DNA from: Mesorhizobium sp. J428
Lineage (GTDB): Bacteria; Pseudomonadota; Alphaproteobacteria; Rhizobiales; Rhizobiaceae
Length of the DNA: 64,000 bases
NCBI RefSeq assembly: GCF_024699925.1
Contig: NZ_JAJOMX010000001.1
Span: forward strand, 1,960,001-2,024,000
Direction: 5' to 3'
Shown: piece by piece, positions 17,324 to 27,570 of the stretch
Position numbering within the stretch: the stretch's first letter is position 1
How the letters are laid out: every line of letters starts with the position of its first letter
Program-made: the position numbers and the translations under genes
The notes under the pieces: model-generated
The model's input: only the letters and a program-made list of their open reading frames with translations
Told to the model about the DNA's origin: nothing
Databases searched by the model: none

Positions 17324-18511
17324 GTGATCAAGCGTCTCATCATCGCCATCGTGCTGCTCGTGCTGGTGGTCGGCGGGATCGTCGGTTTCAACATGTTCCG
17401 CGACAACGCCATCCAGCAGTTCTTCGCCAACATGCCCGTCGTGCCGTCGCCTGTCTCCACCGTGAAGATCGAGCCCGTGAAATGGACCCCTGGCATCCAG
17501 GCGATCGGCACGGTGAGTGCCTCGCGCGGCGTGGATCTCACCGTCGAGACCAGCGGCATCGTCAAGGACATCAAGTTTGCCTCGAACCAACGCGTCGAGG
17601 AGGGTGCGCTCCTGGTGCAACTTGACGACTTGCAGCAGCAGGCGGACCTGTCCGCCCAGCGCGCCCAGGCGGCGCTCGACAAGCAGAACCTCGACCGCGC
17701 GATCGAGTTGCAGAAGCGCGGCGTCGGCTCCGAGACCACCGTGGAGCAGGCGCAGGCCGCCGCGACCGCGTCCGCCGCCCAGGTCACCAAGCTGGAGGCG
17801 GTGCTGGAGCAGAAGCAGCTTACCGCGCCCTTTGCCGGCACGATGGGCATTCCGAGGATAGACCTCGGCCAGTACCTCACTCCCGGCACCACGGTCGCCA
17901 CCCTTCAGAACCTCGACGTGCTGCGCGCCGACTTCTCCGTTCCCGAGCAGAGCCTGAACCTGGTCCGGATCGGCCAGCCGGTCCGCTTCGGCGTCAACGA
18001 CGCGGACATGCCCTTCCGCGGCGCGATCGTCGGCATCGAGCCGAAGGTCGACCCGTCCACCCGCCTGGTCCTGATCCGCGCCGAGATCGCCAATCCCGAA
18101 GGCAAGCTCGCGCCCGGCCAGTTCGTGCAGGTGCGCGTCGAGCTGCCCGAGGAGGACAACGTCATCGCGGTGCCGCAAACGGCCGTGGTGAGCAGCCTCT
18201 ACGGCGACTTCGTCTACGCCGTCCGCCCGGCCGAAGCCAAGTCGGCCGCGGCGCCTGCGACGGAAGGGGAAGCCAAGCCCGCAGCCACGACGGCGGCCCC
18301 GGCACAGGCCGCGCCCGGCCTCGTCGCCCAGCAGATATTCGTCAAGCTCGGCCGCCGCTCCGACGGCCGCGTCGAAATCCTGGAAGGCCTGAAGGACGGC
18401 GACGAGATCGTCACGGCCGGCCAGAACCGCCTTTCGAACGGCGGACCGGTCGTGGTCGACAACACCGTCCAGCCGCAGCCCTCGGGCGACGCACAGGCAG
18501 ACGCGAAATGA
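17324..18511 (+). CDS. RND efflux periplasmic adaptor (membrane fusion protein)
   Basis: The 395-residue protein starts at GTG 17324 with GGAG upstream. It has one N-terminal membrane anchor, a biotinyl-lipoyl-like domain split by an α-hairpin (DLQQQADLSAQRAQAALDK and QAAATASAAQVTKLEAVLEQ) and the β-barrel region (LTAPFAGTMGIPRIDLGQYL). A low-complexity Ala/Pro/Lys insertion occurs near residues 305-330. It would link the inner-membrane pump to an outer-membrane channel. It overlaps the pump gene by 4 nt. No TolC-like gene is nearby. Confidence 0.93.
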   Translation: MIKRLIIAIVLLVLVVGGIVGFNMFRDNAIQQFFANMPVVPSPVSTVKIEPVKWTPGIQAIGTVSASRGVDLTVETSGIVKDIKFASNQRVEEGALLVQLDDLQQQADLSAQRAQAALDKQNLDRAIELQKRGVGSETTVEQAQAAATASAAQVTKLEAVLEQKQLTAPFAGTMGIPRIDLGQYLTPGTTVATLQNLDVLRADFSVPEQSLNLVRIGQPVRFGVNDADMPFRGAIVGIEPKVDPSTRLVLIRAEIANPEGKLAPGQFVQVRVELPEEDNVIAVPQTAVVSSLYGDFVYAVRPAEAKSAAAPATEGEAKPAATTAAPAQAAPGLVAQQIFVKLGRRSDGRVEILEGLKDGDEIVTAGQNRLSNGGPVVVDNTVQPQPSGDAQADAK

Positions 18512-21500
18512 GCTTCTCCGACATCTTCATCAAGCGGCCCGTCCTGTCGACGGTGCTCGCCTTCCTGATCCTGCTGCTCGGCGCGCAGGGCATCTTCAAC
18601 CTGCAGATCCGCGAATATCCGGAGGTCGAGGAGACGGTCATCACCGTCACCACCACCTATCCCGGCGCCAGCGCGGACCTGATCCAGGGCTTCATCACCG
18701 CGCCGATCTCGGCTGCGGTGTCGACTACGGAGAACATCGACTACGTCACCTCGCAGAGTCGCCCGTCGGCCTCGGTCGTGACCGTGCAGATGCGTCTCGG
18801 CGCCAATCCCGACGCCGCGCTCACCGAGGTCATCGCCAAGGTCAACCAGGTGCGCGGCCAGTTGCCGTCCGATGCCGAGGACCCGGTCATCGTCAAGGGC
18901 ACCGGACAGCAGTTCGCGATCATGTATCTGGCGATGCAGAACCCGAACATGACCGGCGAGCAGCTCACCGAATATATCGAGCGCGTCATCCGCCCGCGCA
19001 TGTCGACCATCGAGGGCGTCGCCGAGGTGCAGGTGCTTGGCGCCAAGGAATACTCGATGCGGGTCTGGATCGACCCGATCCGGCTCGCCTCGCGCGGCGT
19101 CACCGCGGCGGAGGTGCTCTCGGCGATCAACTCGTCGAACTTCCTCTCCGCGCCCGGCAAGACGCAGAACAAGTTCGTCTCCAACTCGATCACGGTCCAA
19201 TCGACCCTGCAGAGCGCCGATGCGTTCGGCCAGCTGCCGCTCAAGTCGGATGCCGACGGCGTCGTGCGCCTGAACGAGGTGGCGAAGGTAGAACTCGCCG
19301 CCGCGAGCGAGGACACGCGCGTCAACTTCAACGGCAAGGAAGGCACCTTCATCGGCATCTTCCCGACCCCGTCCGCCAACCCGCTCGACACGTCGGCGGG
19401 GGTCGTAGGGCAGCTGCCGGCGATCCAGAACTCGCTGCCGGACGGCATGTCGATCAGCCTGGTCTACGATGCAACGGAGACCATCAGCGCCTCGATCGAG
19501 GAAGTATTCAAGACCATCGGCGAGGCGGTGCTCATCGTCGTCGTCGTCATCCTGCTCTTCCTCGGTTCGTTCCGCTCCGTGCTGATGCCGGTGGTGACGA
19601 TCCCACTGTCGCTGGTGGGCGTCTGCTTCTTCCTGTTCGTGGCCGGATACTCGATCAACCTTCTGTCGCTGCTTGCAATGGTGCTGGCGATCGGCCTCGT
19701 CGTCGACGACGCGATCGTGGTGCTGGAGAACATCCACCGCCACATAGAGGACGGCATGACGCCGATGCAGGCGGCCTTCAAGGGCATGGCCGAGATCACG
19801 ACGTCGGTCGTCGCCATGACCATCACGCTCGCCGCCGTCTTCGCGCCGCTGATGTTCACCGGCGGCCTGACCGGCTCGCTCTTCCGCGAGTTCGCCTTCA
19901 CGCTCGCTGGCGCCGTGGTCATCTCCGGCCTGGTCGCCTTGACGATCACGCCGATGATGTCAGCCCGCATCCTGAAGTCCGGCAACCACAGCCGCTTCCA
20001 GAGGGCCGTCGATCACTTCTTCGACCGCTTCGCCAATGGTTATGAGCGTCTCGTCACAGGCTCGCTGAAATACCGGCCCGTGACGCTTCTGGTCGTCATC
20101 GCACTGGTCGGCGCGACGGCCTTCATGTTCGTCAAGACCTCCAGCGAACTGGCGCCGGAAGAGGATTCCGGCGCGCTGTTCGCGCTCATCACCGCCCCGC
20201 GCTACGCGACGACGGACTACACCCAGCTCTATGTCGACCAGATCCGCGAGCTGACCAAGGACATCCCGGAGGTCAAGGCCAACTTCTCCATCGTCGGCCT
20301 CGGCGGCGATACCAGCTCCGGCTTCTCGGTCTGGGCGCTGAAGGACTGGTCCGAGCGCGTACCCGCTCGCAAAAGGAGATCCAGGCCGACATCCAGGCGC
20401 AGCTCGCCAAGGTGGCGGGCGTGCAGGCGCTGGTCTTCGCGCCCCCCTCGCTGCCCGGCGCGGGCGGCGGCCTGCCGATCTCGGTCGTCATCCGCTCCAC
20501 GGGCGAGCCGAGCCGCGTCTACGAGGTGGCCGAGCAGATCCGGCTGGAAGCGCAGAAGTCCGGCCGCTTCATCGTCGTTCAGAACTCGCTTGCCTTCGAC
20601 GCGCCGCAGGTGACGGTCACCATCGACCGCGATCGCGCGGCGGCGCTCAACCTGCCGATCCGCGAGATCGGCACGACGCTCGGCCTGCTCGTCGGCGGCG
20701 GCGCGGTGGCGCAGTTCGACCGCGATTCGAACAGCTACGACATCATCATGCAGGTGCCGCAGGAATATCGCGACAATCCGGAGAAGCTCGGCCAGTTCTT
20801 CATCCGCTCGGTCTCGGGCGACATGGTGCCGCTGTCGGCGGTTGTCTCGGTCTCGACCAACGTCTCGCCGGCCTCGATCGAGCAGTTCAACCAGCTCAAC
20901 GCCGCGACGATCTCGGCGCTGCCGCTGCCAGGCGTGTCGACCGGCGACGGCCTCGCGGCGATCGAGAACATCGCCCGGCCGCTGCTGCCGGACGGCTTCT
21001 TCATCGACTATTCCGGCCAGTCGCGCCTCGAGAGCCAGCAGGGCAACACGATCGCCATCGCCTTCGCGCTGGCCGTCGTCGTCATTTACCTGGTGCTCGC
21101 GGCGCAGTTCGAGAGTTTCCGCGACCCGTTGATCATCATGATGTCGGTCCCGCTGTCGATCTTCGGCGCCATCCTGCCGCTCAACCTGGGGCTCGGAACG
21201 TTGAACATCTACACGCAGGTGGGTCTCATCACGCTGGTCGGCCTGATCACAAAGCACGGCATCCTGCTGGTCGAGTTCGCCAACCAGCAGCGGCACATGA
21301 ACGGACTTGGCCGGCGTGACGCGATCATCGCCTCGGCCAAGACCCGCCTGCGGCCGATCCTGATGACCACGGCGGCGATGTCCCTCGGCGTCGTGCCGCT
21401 GATCATCGCCTCCGGTGCAGGTGCGGCGGCGCGTTCGGCGATGGGAATGGTGATCTTCACCGGCATCCTCGTCGGCACCGCCTTCACGCTGTTCGTGGTG

Positions 21501-21590
21501 CCGATGTTCTACACCTTCATTGCGGCCAAGGACGCGCCACAGGACGCAGAGGAACCGTCGGCTGAGACGCTGGCCATGCCAGCGGAATAA
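18508..21590 (+). CDS. RND multidrug efflux permease (HAE-1/AcrB type), frameshifted here
   Basis: The protein reads from ATG 18508 (ATGA overlap with the adaptor gene) through the first porter and membrane domains (FIKRPVLSTVLAFLILLLGAQG, proton-relay segment LAIGLVVDDAIVVLENI). The frame breaks near 20360, where one base seems missing in GAGCGCGT-ACCCGCTCG. The remainder continues in the next frame (from about 20365) with the second porter and membrane domains (TLVGLITKHGILLVEFANQ), ending at 21590. The repaired protein of about 1028 residues has normal RND length. Probably a drug/solvent pump driven by proton motive force. Likely a sequencing error, since both parts are highly conserved. 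Confidence 0.9.
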
Positions 21591-21671
21591 CACCGTAGAA
21601 CCACGGCATTGGCTTCCCTGGTGCGACGCACTATCTCTGCTGCGCCGCACAAGTCCATTGAGGAGAATGCC

Positions 21672-22448
21672 ATGCCAAGGGTAGCTATCGTCACCGGATC
21701 GACGTCCGGGATCGGTCTCGCCATCGCCGAGGCGCTTGCTGACCTCGGCCACACAGTCGTCGTCAATTCCTTTTCCGACACCGAGGCCGACCATGCGGTG
21801 GCGAAAGCCATCGCCGACGGCACGGGTGCGAAGGTCGTCTACCGCCAGGCCGACATGTCGAAAGCGGACGAGTGCCGCGCCCTCGTCGCCTGGACCGAGA
21901 AGGAGTTTGGCTCCGTCGACATCCTCGTCAACAATGCCGGCATCCAGTATGTCGCGCCAGTCGAGGAGTTCCCGGTCGAGCAGTGGAACCGCATCATCGC
22001 GATCAACCTCTCCTCCGCCTTCCACACCACCGCCGCCGCCCTGCCCGGCATGAAGGTCAGGGACTGGGGCCGCATCGTCAACATCGCCTCCGCCCACGGT
22101 CTGCGTGCCTCGCCGAACAAGTCGGCCTATGTCGCCGCCAAGCACGGCGTCGTCGGCCTCACCAAGACGGTGGCGCTGGAGAATGCCCGCTCCAACATCA
22201 CTTGCAACGCCGTCTGCCCCGGCTTCGTGCTGACGCCGCTGGTCGAGAAGCAGATCGATGACCGGGCGAAGGAACTCGGTCTCGACCGCGAGACCGTCAT
22301 CCGCGACGTCATCCTGGAAAAGCAGCCAAGCAAGAAGTTCGCCACGGTCGGCGAGATCGCCGCCGCGACGCTCTACCTCGCGTCGGAGGGTGCTGCCTCC
22401 GTCACCGGCACGACCATCTCGGTCGACGGCGGCTGGACGGCGCAGTGA
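21672..22448 (+). CDS. bdhA: D-3-hydroxybutyrate dehydrogenase (SDR)
   Basis: The 258-residue short-chain dehydrogenase has the NAD motif VTGSTSGIGLAIAE, NNAGIQYVAPVEEFP, catalytic Ser in NIASAHGLRAS, and Tyr-Lys in SAYVAAKHG; ending VTGTTISVDGGWTAQ. The sequence matches rhizobial 3-hydroxybutyrate dehydrogenases, which oxidise the PHB-derived monomer to acetoacetate. ATG 21672 follows a GAGGAGAATGCC ribosome site. A patatin-like gene overlaps its stop codon, and this bdhA-patatin pairing suggests a shared role in PHB or lipid turnover. Confidence 0.92.
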   Translation: MPRVAIVTGSTSGIGLAIAEALADLGHTVVVNSFSDTEADHAVAKAIADGTGAKVVYRQADMSKADECRALVAWTEKEFGSVDILVNNAGIQYVAPVEEFPVEQWNRIIAINLSSAFHTTAAALPGMKVRDWGRIVNIASAHGLRASPNKSAYVAAKHGVVGLTKTVALENARSNITCNAVCPGFVLTPLVEKQIDDRAKELGLDRETVIRDVILEKQPSKKFATVGEIAAATLYLASEGAASVTGTTISVDGGWTAQ

Positions 22449-23536
22449 TGCGCAAGCCGGTCAACCTGGCGCTGCAGGGCGGCGGCTCGCACGGCGCGTT
22501 CACCTGGGGCGTGCTGGACCGCCTGCTCGAAGACGGCCGGCTCGACTTCGCGGCCGTCTCCGGCACCAGTGCCGGCGCGATGAACGCCGCGGCGCTCGCC
22601 GACGGCTGGATGCGCGGCGGACGCGAGGGCGCGCGCGAGCGTCTCTCATCCTTCTGGAAGAGCGTCGCGCGCAAGGGCCGCTTCTCTCCCGTGCAGCGGC
22701 TGCCCTGGGACATTTTCTGGGGCAACTGGTCGGTCGAGAATTCGCCCGGCTACATGTTCTACGACGCCATGTCGCGCATCTTCTCGCCTTATATGGCCAA
22801 TCCCCTGAACGTGAACCCGCTCCGGGAGGTGGTCGAGGAAGAGATCGACTTCCGCAATGTCCGCAGCTGCAAGGGCATCAGCGTCTTCGTCTCGGCCACC
22901 AACGTGCAGACCGGCCGCCTGCGTGTCTTCTCCGGCGATGAGCTGAGCGCCGACGCCGTGATGGCGTCCGCCTGCCTGCCGCAGGTCTTTCGCGCCGTCG
23001 AGATCGACGGCGAGCCCTACTGGGACGGCGGCTACGGCGGCAATCCGGCGATCTTCCCCTTCTTCTACACCAACCATGTCGAGGACGTGCTTCTGGTGCA
23101 GATCAATCCGGTGATCCGGGAAGGCGCGCCGAAGACGGCGCAGGAAATCCAGAACCGCGTCGACGAGATCACCTTCAATTCCGGCCTGCTGCACGAAATG
23201 CGCGCGATCGCCTTCGTCAACAGGCTGATCGAGGAAGGGCGCGTTTCGCGCGACGAGTACCGCGCCATCCGCATGCATCGCATCGACGCCGACGAGGCAT
23301 TCAAGGACCTGTCCGCCTCCTCGAAGATCAACGCGGAATGGGCCTTCCTGGAGTATCTGCGCGATCTCGGGCGCAGCGCCGCCGAGGACTGGCTCGCGGC
23401 GAACTACGATGCCGTCGGCGAGCATGCCACGCTCGACGTGTCGGGAGAGATTTCGGGAACGCCGCAACTCAGATCGCGCGGCCTCGGCGCGCGCACGCGT
23501 GAATTTCTGGCGACCCGCAGGAAGCCCGCCGCCTGA
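22448..23536 (+). CDS. Patatin-like phospholipase
   Basis: The 362-residue protein has the patatin elements: oxyanion loop LQGGGSHGAFTWGVLD (residues 9-24), nucleophile motif SGTSAGAMNAAA with the catalytic Ser, and the dyad Asp in YWDGGYGGNP. No signal peptide or membrane segment is visible, so it is cytoplasmic or peripheral. It starts at ATG 22448 inside the bdhA stop (TGATG), so translation is coupled. Related proteins are annotated as lipid acyl hydrolases. The link to intracellular PHB granules is an inference from the bdhA operon. Confidence 0.9.
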   Translation: MRKPVNLALQGGGSHGAFTWGVLDRLLEDGRLDFAAVSGTSAGAMNAAALADGWMRGGREGARERLSSFWKSVARKGRFSPVQRLPWDIFWGNWSVENSPGYMFYDAMSRIFSPYMANPLNVNPLREVVEEEIDFRNVRSCKGISVFVSATNVQTGRLRVFSGDELSADAVMASACLPQVFRAVEIDGEPYWDGGYGGNPAIFPFFYTNHVEDVLLVQINPVIREGAPKTAQEIQNRVDEITFNSGLLHEMRAIAFVNRLIEEGRVSRDEYRAIRMHRIDADEAFKDLSASSKINAEWAFLEYLRDLGRSAAEDWLAANYDAVGEHATLDVSGEISGTPQLRSRGLGARTREFLATRRKPAA

Positions 23537-23539
23537 CCT

Positions 23540-24160
23540 TCAGGTCGGCGTGACCGCGCGAGCTGTCATTGACACGAGGCTGCGCGCCGCCACGCGCAAT
23601 TCGTCGAGGTTCTGCAGGCGCGCCTTCATGCCTTCGATCGCATCCCAGAACAGGCTTGCGAGCGTTTCCGCCGAATAGCCGCGGGCGGCCAGGTCGACGC
23701 CGCTGTCGCGGGCTGCGCGATCGAGCGCCTCGGCGACGAGGCTGGCCATTGTGCTCTTCCAGCCCGCGAGCACCTCGGCGGCCAGTTGGTTCTTCATGTC
23801 GAGGATCTCGGGGCCGTGCGGCGACCGCATGAACTCCTCCATCATCGCGAAAATCGATCTCTCGAGCAGAAGGTTCAGCCGCTCGTCGATCGGGCCGTCT
23901 CCGGCCAGAACCTGTCGTGCGCCCGCCACGGACGCATCGAAATAGCTGAGCGCGATGGCCTGGTAGATGTCGATCTTGTTGCGGAACAGCAGGTACAGCG
24001 CCGGCCGCGACATCTCCGCGGCCTTGGCGATGTCGTCCATTGTCGTGCGCTGAATGCCATAGGCGAGGAAAACTTTCGCCGCGCGCTCCAGGATGCGCTG
24101 GCGCTTCAGATCGTCTGGGCTGGCACTGCTATCGTTCAAGGGAGTTTCCGTCCGCCACAT
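23540..24160 (-). CDS. TetR family regulator, divergent from the Mo-hydroxylase operon
   Basis: The 206-residue protein has the N-terminal HTH ([20 protein letters not shown]..., [25 protein letters not shown]) of TetR regulators and a helical ligand domain. Start 24160 is preferred; 24172 would reach into the operator-like inverted repeat. Divergence from the iorAB-like genes and the 7-bp inverted repeat between them suggest that it controls the oxidoreductase operon in response to its substrate. It ends four bases after the patatin gene's stop, convergently. Confidence 0.9.
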   Translation of the reverse strand: MWRTETPLNDSSASPDDLKRQRILERAAKVFLAYGIQRTTMDDIAKAAEMSRPALYLLFRNKIDIYQAIALSYFDASVAGARQVLAGDGPIDERLNLLLERSIFAMMEEFMRSPHGPEILDMKNQLAAEVLAGWKSTMASLVAEALDRAARDSGVDLAARGYSAETLASLFWDAIEGMKARLQNLDELRVAARSLVSMTARAVTPT

Positions 24161-24164
24161 ATCT

Positions 24165-24191
24165 CTTGACATAATGACGAAATTTGTCAAG
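24165..24191. promoter_or_regulatory. Probable TetR operator (inverted repeat)
   Basis: CTTGACA (24165-24171) and TGTCAAG (24185-24191) are perfect inverted repeats with a 13-nt AT-rich spacer, placed between the TetR gene and the oxidoreductase operon. TTGACA may also be a -35 element for rightward transcription. Confidence 0.6.
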
Positions 24192-24245
24192 TTGTCTCGG
24201 CAAGGCAAAAGCGTAATGCTCGCAACCCAGCCCAAGGAGGTGCTT

Positions 24246-24707
24246 ATGCGTCTGACGGTCGATGGACAAGAGATCGAGGTCGACGCGGAGCCCGATATGC
24301 CGCTTCTGTGGGCCTTGCGCGACCTCGCCGGCAAGACAGGGCCGAAATTCGGCTGCGGCGTCGCCGCCTGCGGCGCCTGCACGGTGGTCATCGACGGCCA
24401 GCCCGTGCGGTCCTGCTCCATTCCGGTCGGCGATGTCAGCGGCAGCGTGACCACCATCGAGGGTCTCGTCGTCGACGGCAAGCTGCACCCGGTCCAGCAG
24501 GCCTGGCTGGAAGAGCAGGTCGCGCAATGCGGCTACTGCCAGGCCGGCCAGATCATGAGCGCCTACGCGCTGCTGGAAGAGATCGAGAGCCCGACCGACG
24601 AGGACATCGACAATGCCATGGGCGGCAATCTCTGCCGTTGCGGCACCTATCCGCGCATCCGCGCCGCCATCAAGAAAGCGGCGAACCTCAAGCTGGCGAG
24701 GGCCTGA
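24246..24707 (+). CDS. (2Fe-2S)-binding subunit of a molybdenum hydroxylase (IorA-like)
   Basis: The 153-residue protein has the two [2Fe-2S] domains of small molybdenum hydroxylase subunits: plant-type [12 protein letters not shown] with a later SCS, and the helical C-terminal [10 protein letters not shown] ... [11 protein letters not shown]. It moves electrons from the Mo site. ATG 24246 follows a near-perfect AAGGAGG. It is the first gene of a three-gene operon with the large Mo subunit and a cytochrome c, as in isoquinoline 1-oxidoreductase-type and periplasmic aldehyde oxidase systems that lack an FAD subunit. Confidence 0.93.
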   Translation: MRLTVDGQEIEVDAEPDMPLLWALRDLAGKTGPKFGCGVAACGACTVVIDGQPVRSCSIPVGDVSGSVTTIEGLVVDGKLHPVQQAWLEEQVAQCGYCQAGQIMSAYALLEEIESPTDEDIDNAMGGNLCRCGTYPRIRAAIKKAANLKLARA

Positions 24708-24709
24708 CC

Positions 24710-26989
24710 ATGGCAAGCATCGGCAAGATCGCACGGCGCACCTTCCTGTTCGGCATGGCCGCCGTCGCGGGCGGCGTGGCCGTCGGCTACTACTATTACC
24801 GCAGGCCCTATCCGAATCCTCTCGAAGGCGAACTGGCCGAGGGTGAGGTCACCTTCAATCCCTATCTCAAGATCGGCTCCGACAATACGATCACGGTGAT
24901 CGCGCCGCGCGCCGAGATGGGTCAGGGCATTTCGACCACGCTCGCCGCCTTCGTCGCCGAGGAACTCGACGTGACGCTCGACCGCCTCAAGGTCGAGCAC
25001 GGACCGCCGTCCTATGCCTACTACAATGCCGCGATGCTCGAAGAGGGCGCCGGCTTCAACTTCTGGGACGACAGCTTCACGGCCGAGACGGTGCGCGGGC
25101 TGATGGGCGCGGCGGGCAAGATGCTGGGCCTGCAGGCCACCGGCGGCTCGACCGCGGCGCGCGACGGCTTTGACCGGATGCGCCAGGCCGGCGCGGCGGC
25201 GCGCATCATGTTGATCGAGGCGGCCGCCGCCCGGTTGGGCGTGCCTGCGCGCGACCTCGCGACCGACAACGGCACGATCGTCCACAAGGCGTCCAACCGC
25301 AGCGTCACCTATGGCGAGGTTGCGCTCGACGCCTCGAAACTGTCGCCGCCCTCGACCGTCGCGCTGAAAGAGAAGGCGGACTGGAAACTGCTCGGCAAAC
25401 CGCAGAAACGCGTCGACATGCTGGCAAAGGTTACCGGCGCGCCGATCTTCGGCATCGACGTCCGGCAGCCCGACATGCTGTTCGGAACCGTTCGGATGAG
25501 CCCGGTCTTCGGCGTGAAACCCGTCCGTGCGGACACCTCGGCGGCTGCGAAGATGCCCGGCGTCGTCAAGATCGTGCCGATCGACTCCAGCTATGGAAGC
25601 GGCTTCGGCGTCATCGCGGAGAACACCTGGGCCGCGTTCAAGGCTGCCGAGGCGATCGATGTCGAGTGGGGTAAGCCGGATTATCCGCTTTCCAACGACG
25701 AGATCATGACCCGGATCGCGGACGCCGCCAAAACCGGCGAGGCGAGCCCGATGCGGGACGATGGCGATGTTGACGTCGCCTTCGCCGACGCGCCGCAGGA
25801 TCGCGTCATCGAGGCGGAATACAGCGTTCCCTACCTGTCGCATGCTCCGATGGAGCCGATGAACTGCACGGCGCGGCTGAAAGACGGCGTCCTCGACGTC
25901 TGGGCGCCCAACCAGATGCCGGTGCTGGTGCGCTGGTTCTGCTCCGACATCGCCGGCGTGCCGGGCGATAAGACCATGGTGCACACCACCTCCATGGGCG
26001 GCGCCTTCGGCCGCCGTGGCGAGCTCGACTATGCGCTCTACGCCACCATCCTCGCCAAGGAGACGAATGGGCGTCCGGTGCAGGTGACATGGACCCGCGA
26101 GGAGGACATGCGGCGCGGGCCGTTCCGGCCGGCATCGGTTGGGAAGTTCCGGGCCCGCATCGGCAATGATGGCCTGCCGGTCGCCGTCGACATGCGGGTG
26201 GCGGCGCAGAACATGATGGCCTCGCTGATGAGCCGGACCTTCACGTCCCTGCCTGCCGGCGGCTCCGATCCCTCGATCACCGACGGATCGCGCAACCAGC
26301 CCTACACCATTCCCAACTACCGCGTTTCCGAGATCCAGGTGCCGGATCTGCCGATCCCCGTCACCTTCTGGCGCTCGGTCGGCAATTCCGTGAACGGCTT
26401 CTTCCACGAATGCTTCATGGACGAGATCGCTCAGGCGGGAGGCATCGATCCGGTCGAGATGCGGCGCAAGCTGATGGCGAACCATCCGGCCGCGCTCGCG
26501 GTCGTGAATAAGGTCGCGGAAATGTCCGGCTGGGGAGAGGCCCTGCCGGAAGGCAAGGCAAAGGGTTTCGCCTTTACGCTCTCCTTCGGCAGCTGGTGCG
26601 GACAGGTGATTCAGATCGCCGATACCCCTTCGGGTATCAAGCTCGAGAAGATGTGGATCGCCGTTGAAGTCGGCACGGCTCTCGACCCAGGCATCATCGA
26701 GACGCAGATGACGTCCGGCGCGGTCTACGGCCTGTCGGCAGCGATGGGCCAGGCGATTACCTTCGAGGACGGCCGGGTCGTCCAGTCGAACTTCCACGAT
26801 TTCGACGCCATGCGCATCTTCCAGGCGCCCGAATTCGAGGTAGCGATCCTCGAGAATTTCCACCGCATGGGCGGCGCCGGCGAAGTCGGCGTGCCGCCGG
26901 CCGCACCCGCCCTCGCCAACGCGCTCTTCGCCCTCAAGGGCCAGCGCTTCCGCTCGCTGCCGCTGTCGAAGGAGGTCGCGTTCGCATGA
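24710..26989 (+). CDS. Molybdopterin-binding large subunit (isoquinoline 1-oxidoreductase β-like/aldehyde oxidase)
   Basis: The 759-residue protein begins with a twin-arginine-like leader (IARRTFLFGMAAVAGGVAVG), pointing to export of the folded enzyme to the periplasm. Later segments include APRAEMGQGISTTLAAFVAEELD, TTSMGGAFGRRGELDYA and the C-terminal GGAGEVGVPPAAPALANAL with the catalytic Glu that activates water in Mo hydroxylases. The family oxidises N-heterocycles or aldehydes; the true substrate is unknown. It starts 2 nt after the small subunit and overlaps the cytochrome gene by 4 nt. Confidence 0.92.
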   Translation: MASIGKIARRTFLFGMAAVAGGVAVGYYYYRRPYPNPLEGELAEGEVTFNPYLKIGSDNTITVIAPRAEMGQGISTTLAAFVAEELDVTLDRLKVEHGPPSYAYYNAAMLEEGAGFNFWDDSFTAETVRGLMGAAGKMLGLQATGGSTAARDGFDRMRQAGAAARIMLIEAAAARLGVPARDLATDNGTIVHKASNRSVTYGEVALDASKLSPPSTVALKEKADWKLLGKPQKRVDMLAKVTGAPIFGIDVRQPDMLFGTVRMSPVFGVKPVRADTSAAAKMPGVVKIVPIDSSYGSGFGVIAENTWAAFKAAEAIDVEWGKPDYPLSNDEIMTRIADAAKTGEASPMRDDGDVDVAFADAPQDRVIEAEYSVPYLSHAPMEPMNCTARLKDGVLDVWAPNQMPVLVRWFCSDIAGVPGDKTMVHTTSMGGAFGRRGELDYALYATILAKETNGRPVQVTWTREEDMRRGPFRPASVGKFRARIGNDGLPVAVDMRVAAQNMMASLMSRTFTSLPAGGSDPSITDGSRNQPYTIPNYRVSEIQVPDLPIPVTFWRSVGNSVNGFFHECFMDEIAQAGGIDPVEMRRKLMANHPAALAVVNKVAEMSGWGEALPEGKAKGFAFTLSFGSWCGQVIQIADTPSGIKLEKMWIAVEVGTALDPGIIETQMTSGAVYGLSAAMGQAITFEDGRVVQSNFHDFDAMRIFQAPEFEVAILENFHRMGGAGEVGVPPAAPALANALFALKGQRFRSLPLSKEVAFA

Positions 26990-27570
26990 AGTTCGTGCGC
27001 ACATTGCTGACGGCCGCCGCCATCGCCGCGGCCGCCGCCACCGCCTTCGCCCAGGAGACGTCGCCCGCGACCGATTCCGCCGCCGGCCTCGCCTCCTGGG
27101 CCAAGGTCTATGAGGTCTTCTCGCATCCGCGCTGCGCCAACTGTCATGTCGAGGACGATCGTCCCCGCTGGTCGAGCCCGCACTACGGCGCGACGCGGGT
27201 TCACGCGTTCAACGTGCAGCGCGGAGCCGACGGCTCCGGTTTCGGCAATCCCGGCCTGCGCTGCACGACCTGCCATTTTGCAAGCAATTCCAGCGTGCTG
27301 CACGGGCCGCCCGGCGCCGAAGGCTGGCATCTCGCCCCGCCGGAAATGGTCTGGTTCGGCAAATCCTCGGCTGAGGTCTGCGCCCAGATCAAGGATCCTG
27401 CGCGCAATGGCGGCCGCACGCTCGACGAGGTCGCGGTGCATGTTCGCGACGACGGCCTCGTCGCCTGGGGCTGGAACCCCGGACCCGGCCGCGAGCCAGC
27501 GCCGGGCTCCGCGCAGGCCACGTTCGAGGCGCTCTCGGCATGGGCGGCCGCTGGGGCGCCGTGTCCATGA
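26986..27570 (+). CDS. Diheme c-type cytochrome, electron acceptor of the Mo hydroxylase
   Basis: The 194-residue protein has a Sec signal peptide (ending AAAATAFA) and two haem c motifs, CANCH (about residue 50) and CTTCH (about residue 90). The start overlaps the Mo subunit stop. In FAD-less Mo hydroxylases, electrons pass from the 2Fe-2S subunit to cytochrome c and the respiratory chain, and this gene fits that role. Final residues include a Cys-Pro. The pairing suggests a periplasmic, respiration-linked oxidase rather than an NAD-linked one. Confidence 0.85.
   Translation: MKFVRTLLTAAAIAAAAATAFAQETSPATDSAAGLASWAKVYEVFSHPRCANCHVEDDRPRWSSPHYGATRVHAFNVQRGADGSGFGNPGLRCTTCHFASNSSVLHGPPGAEGWHLAPPEMVWFGKSSAEVCAQIKDPARNGGRTLDEVAVHVRDDGLVAWGWNPGPGREPAPGSAQATFEALSAWAAAGAPCP

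Noticed and set aside
18214..19743. 509-residue minus-strand ORF opposite the RND pump
   Set aside because: Asp/His/Arg-rich low-information sequence; shadow of the RND gene.
24647..27004. 785-residue minus-strand ORF opposite the Mo hydroxylase
   Set aside because: No domain; the plus-strand genes have cluster, Mo and haem motifs.
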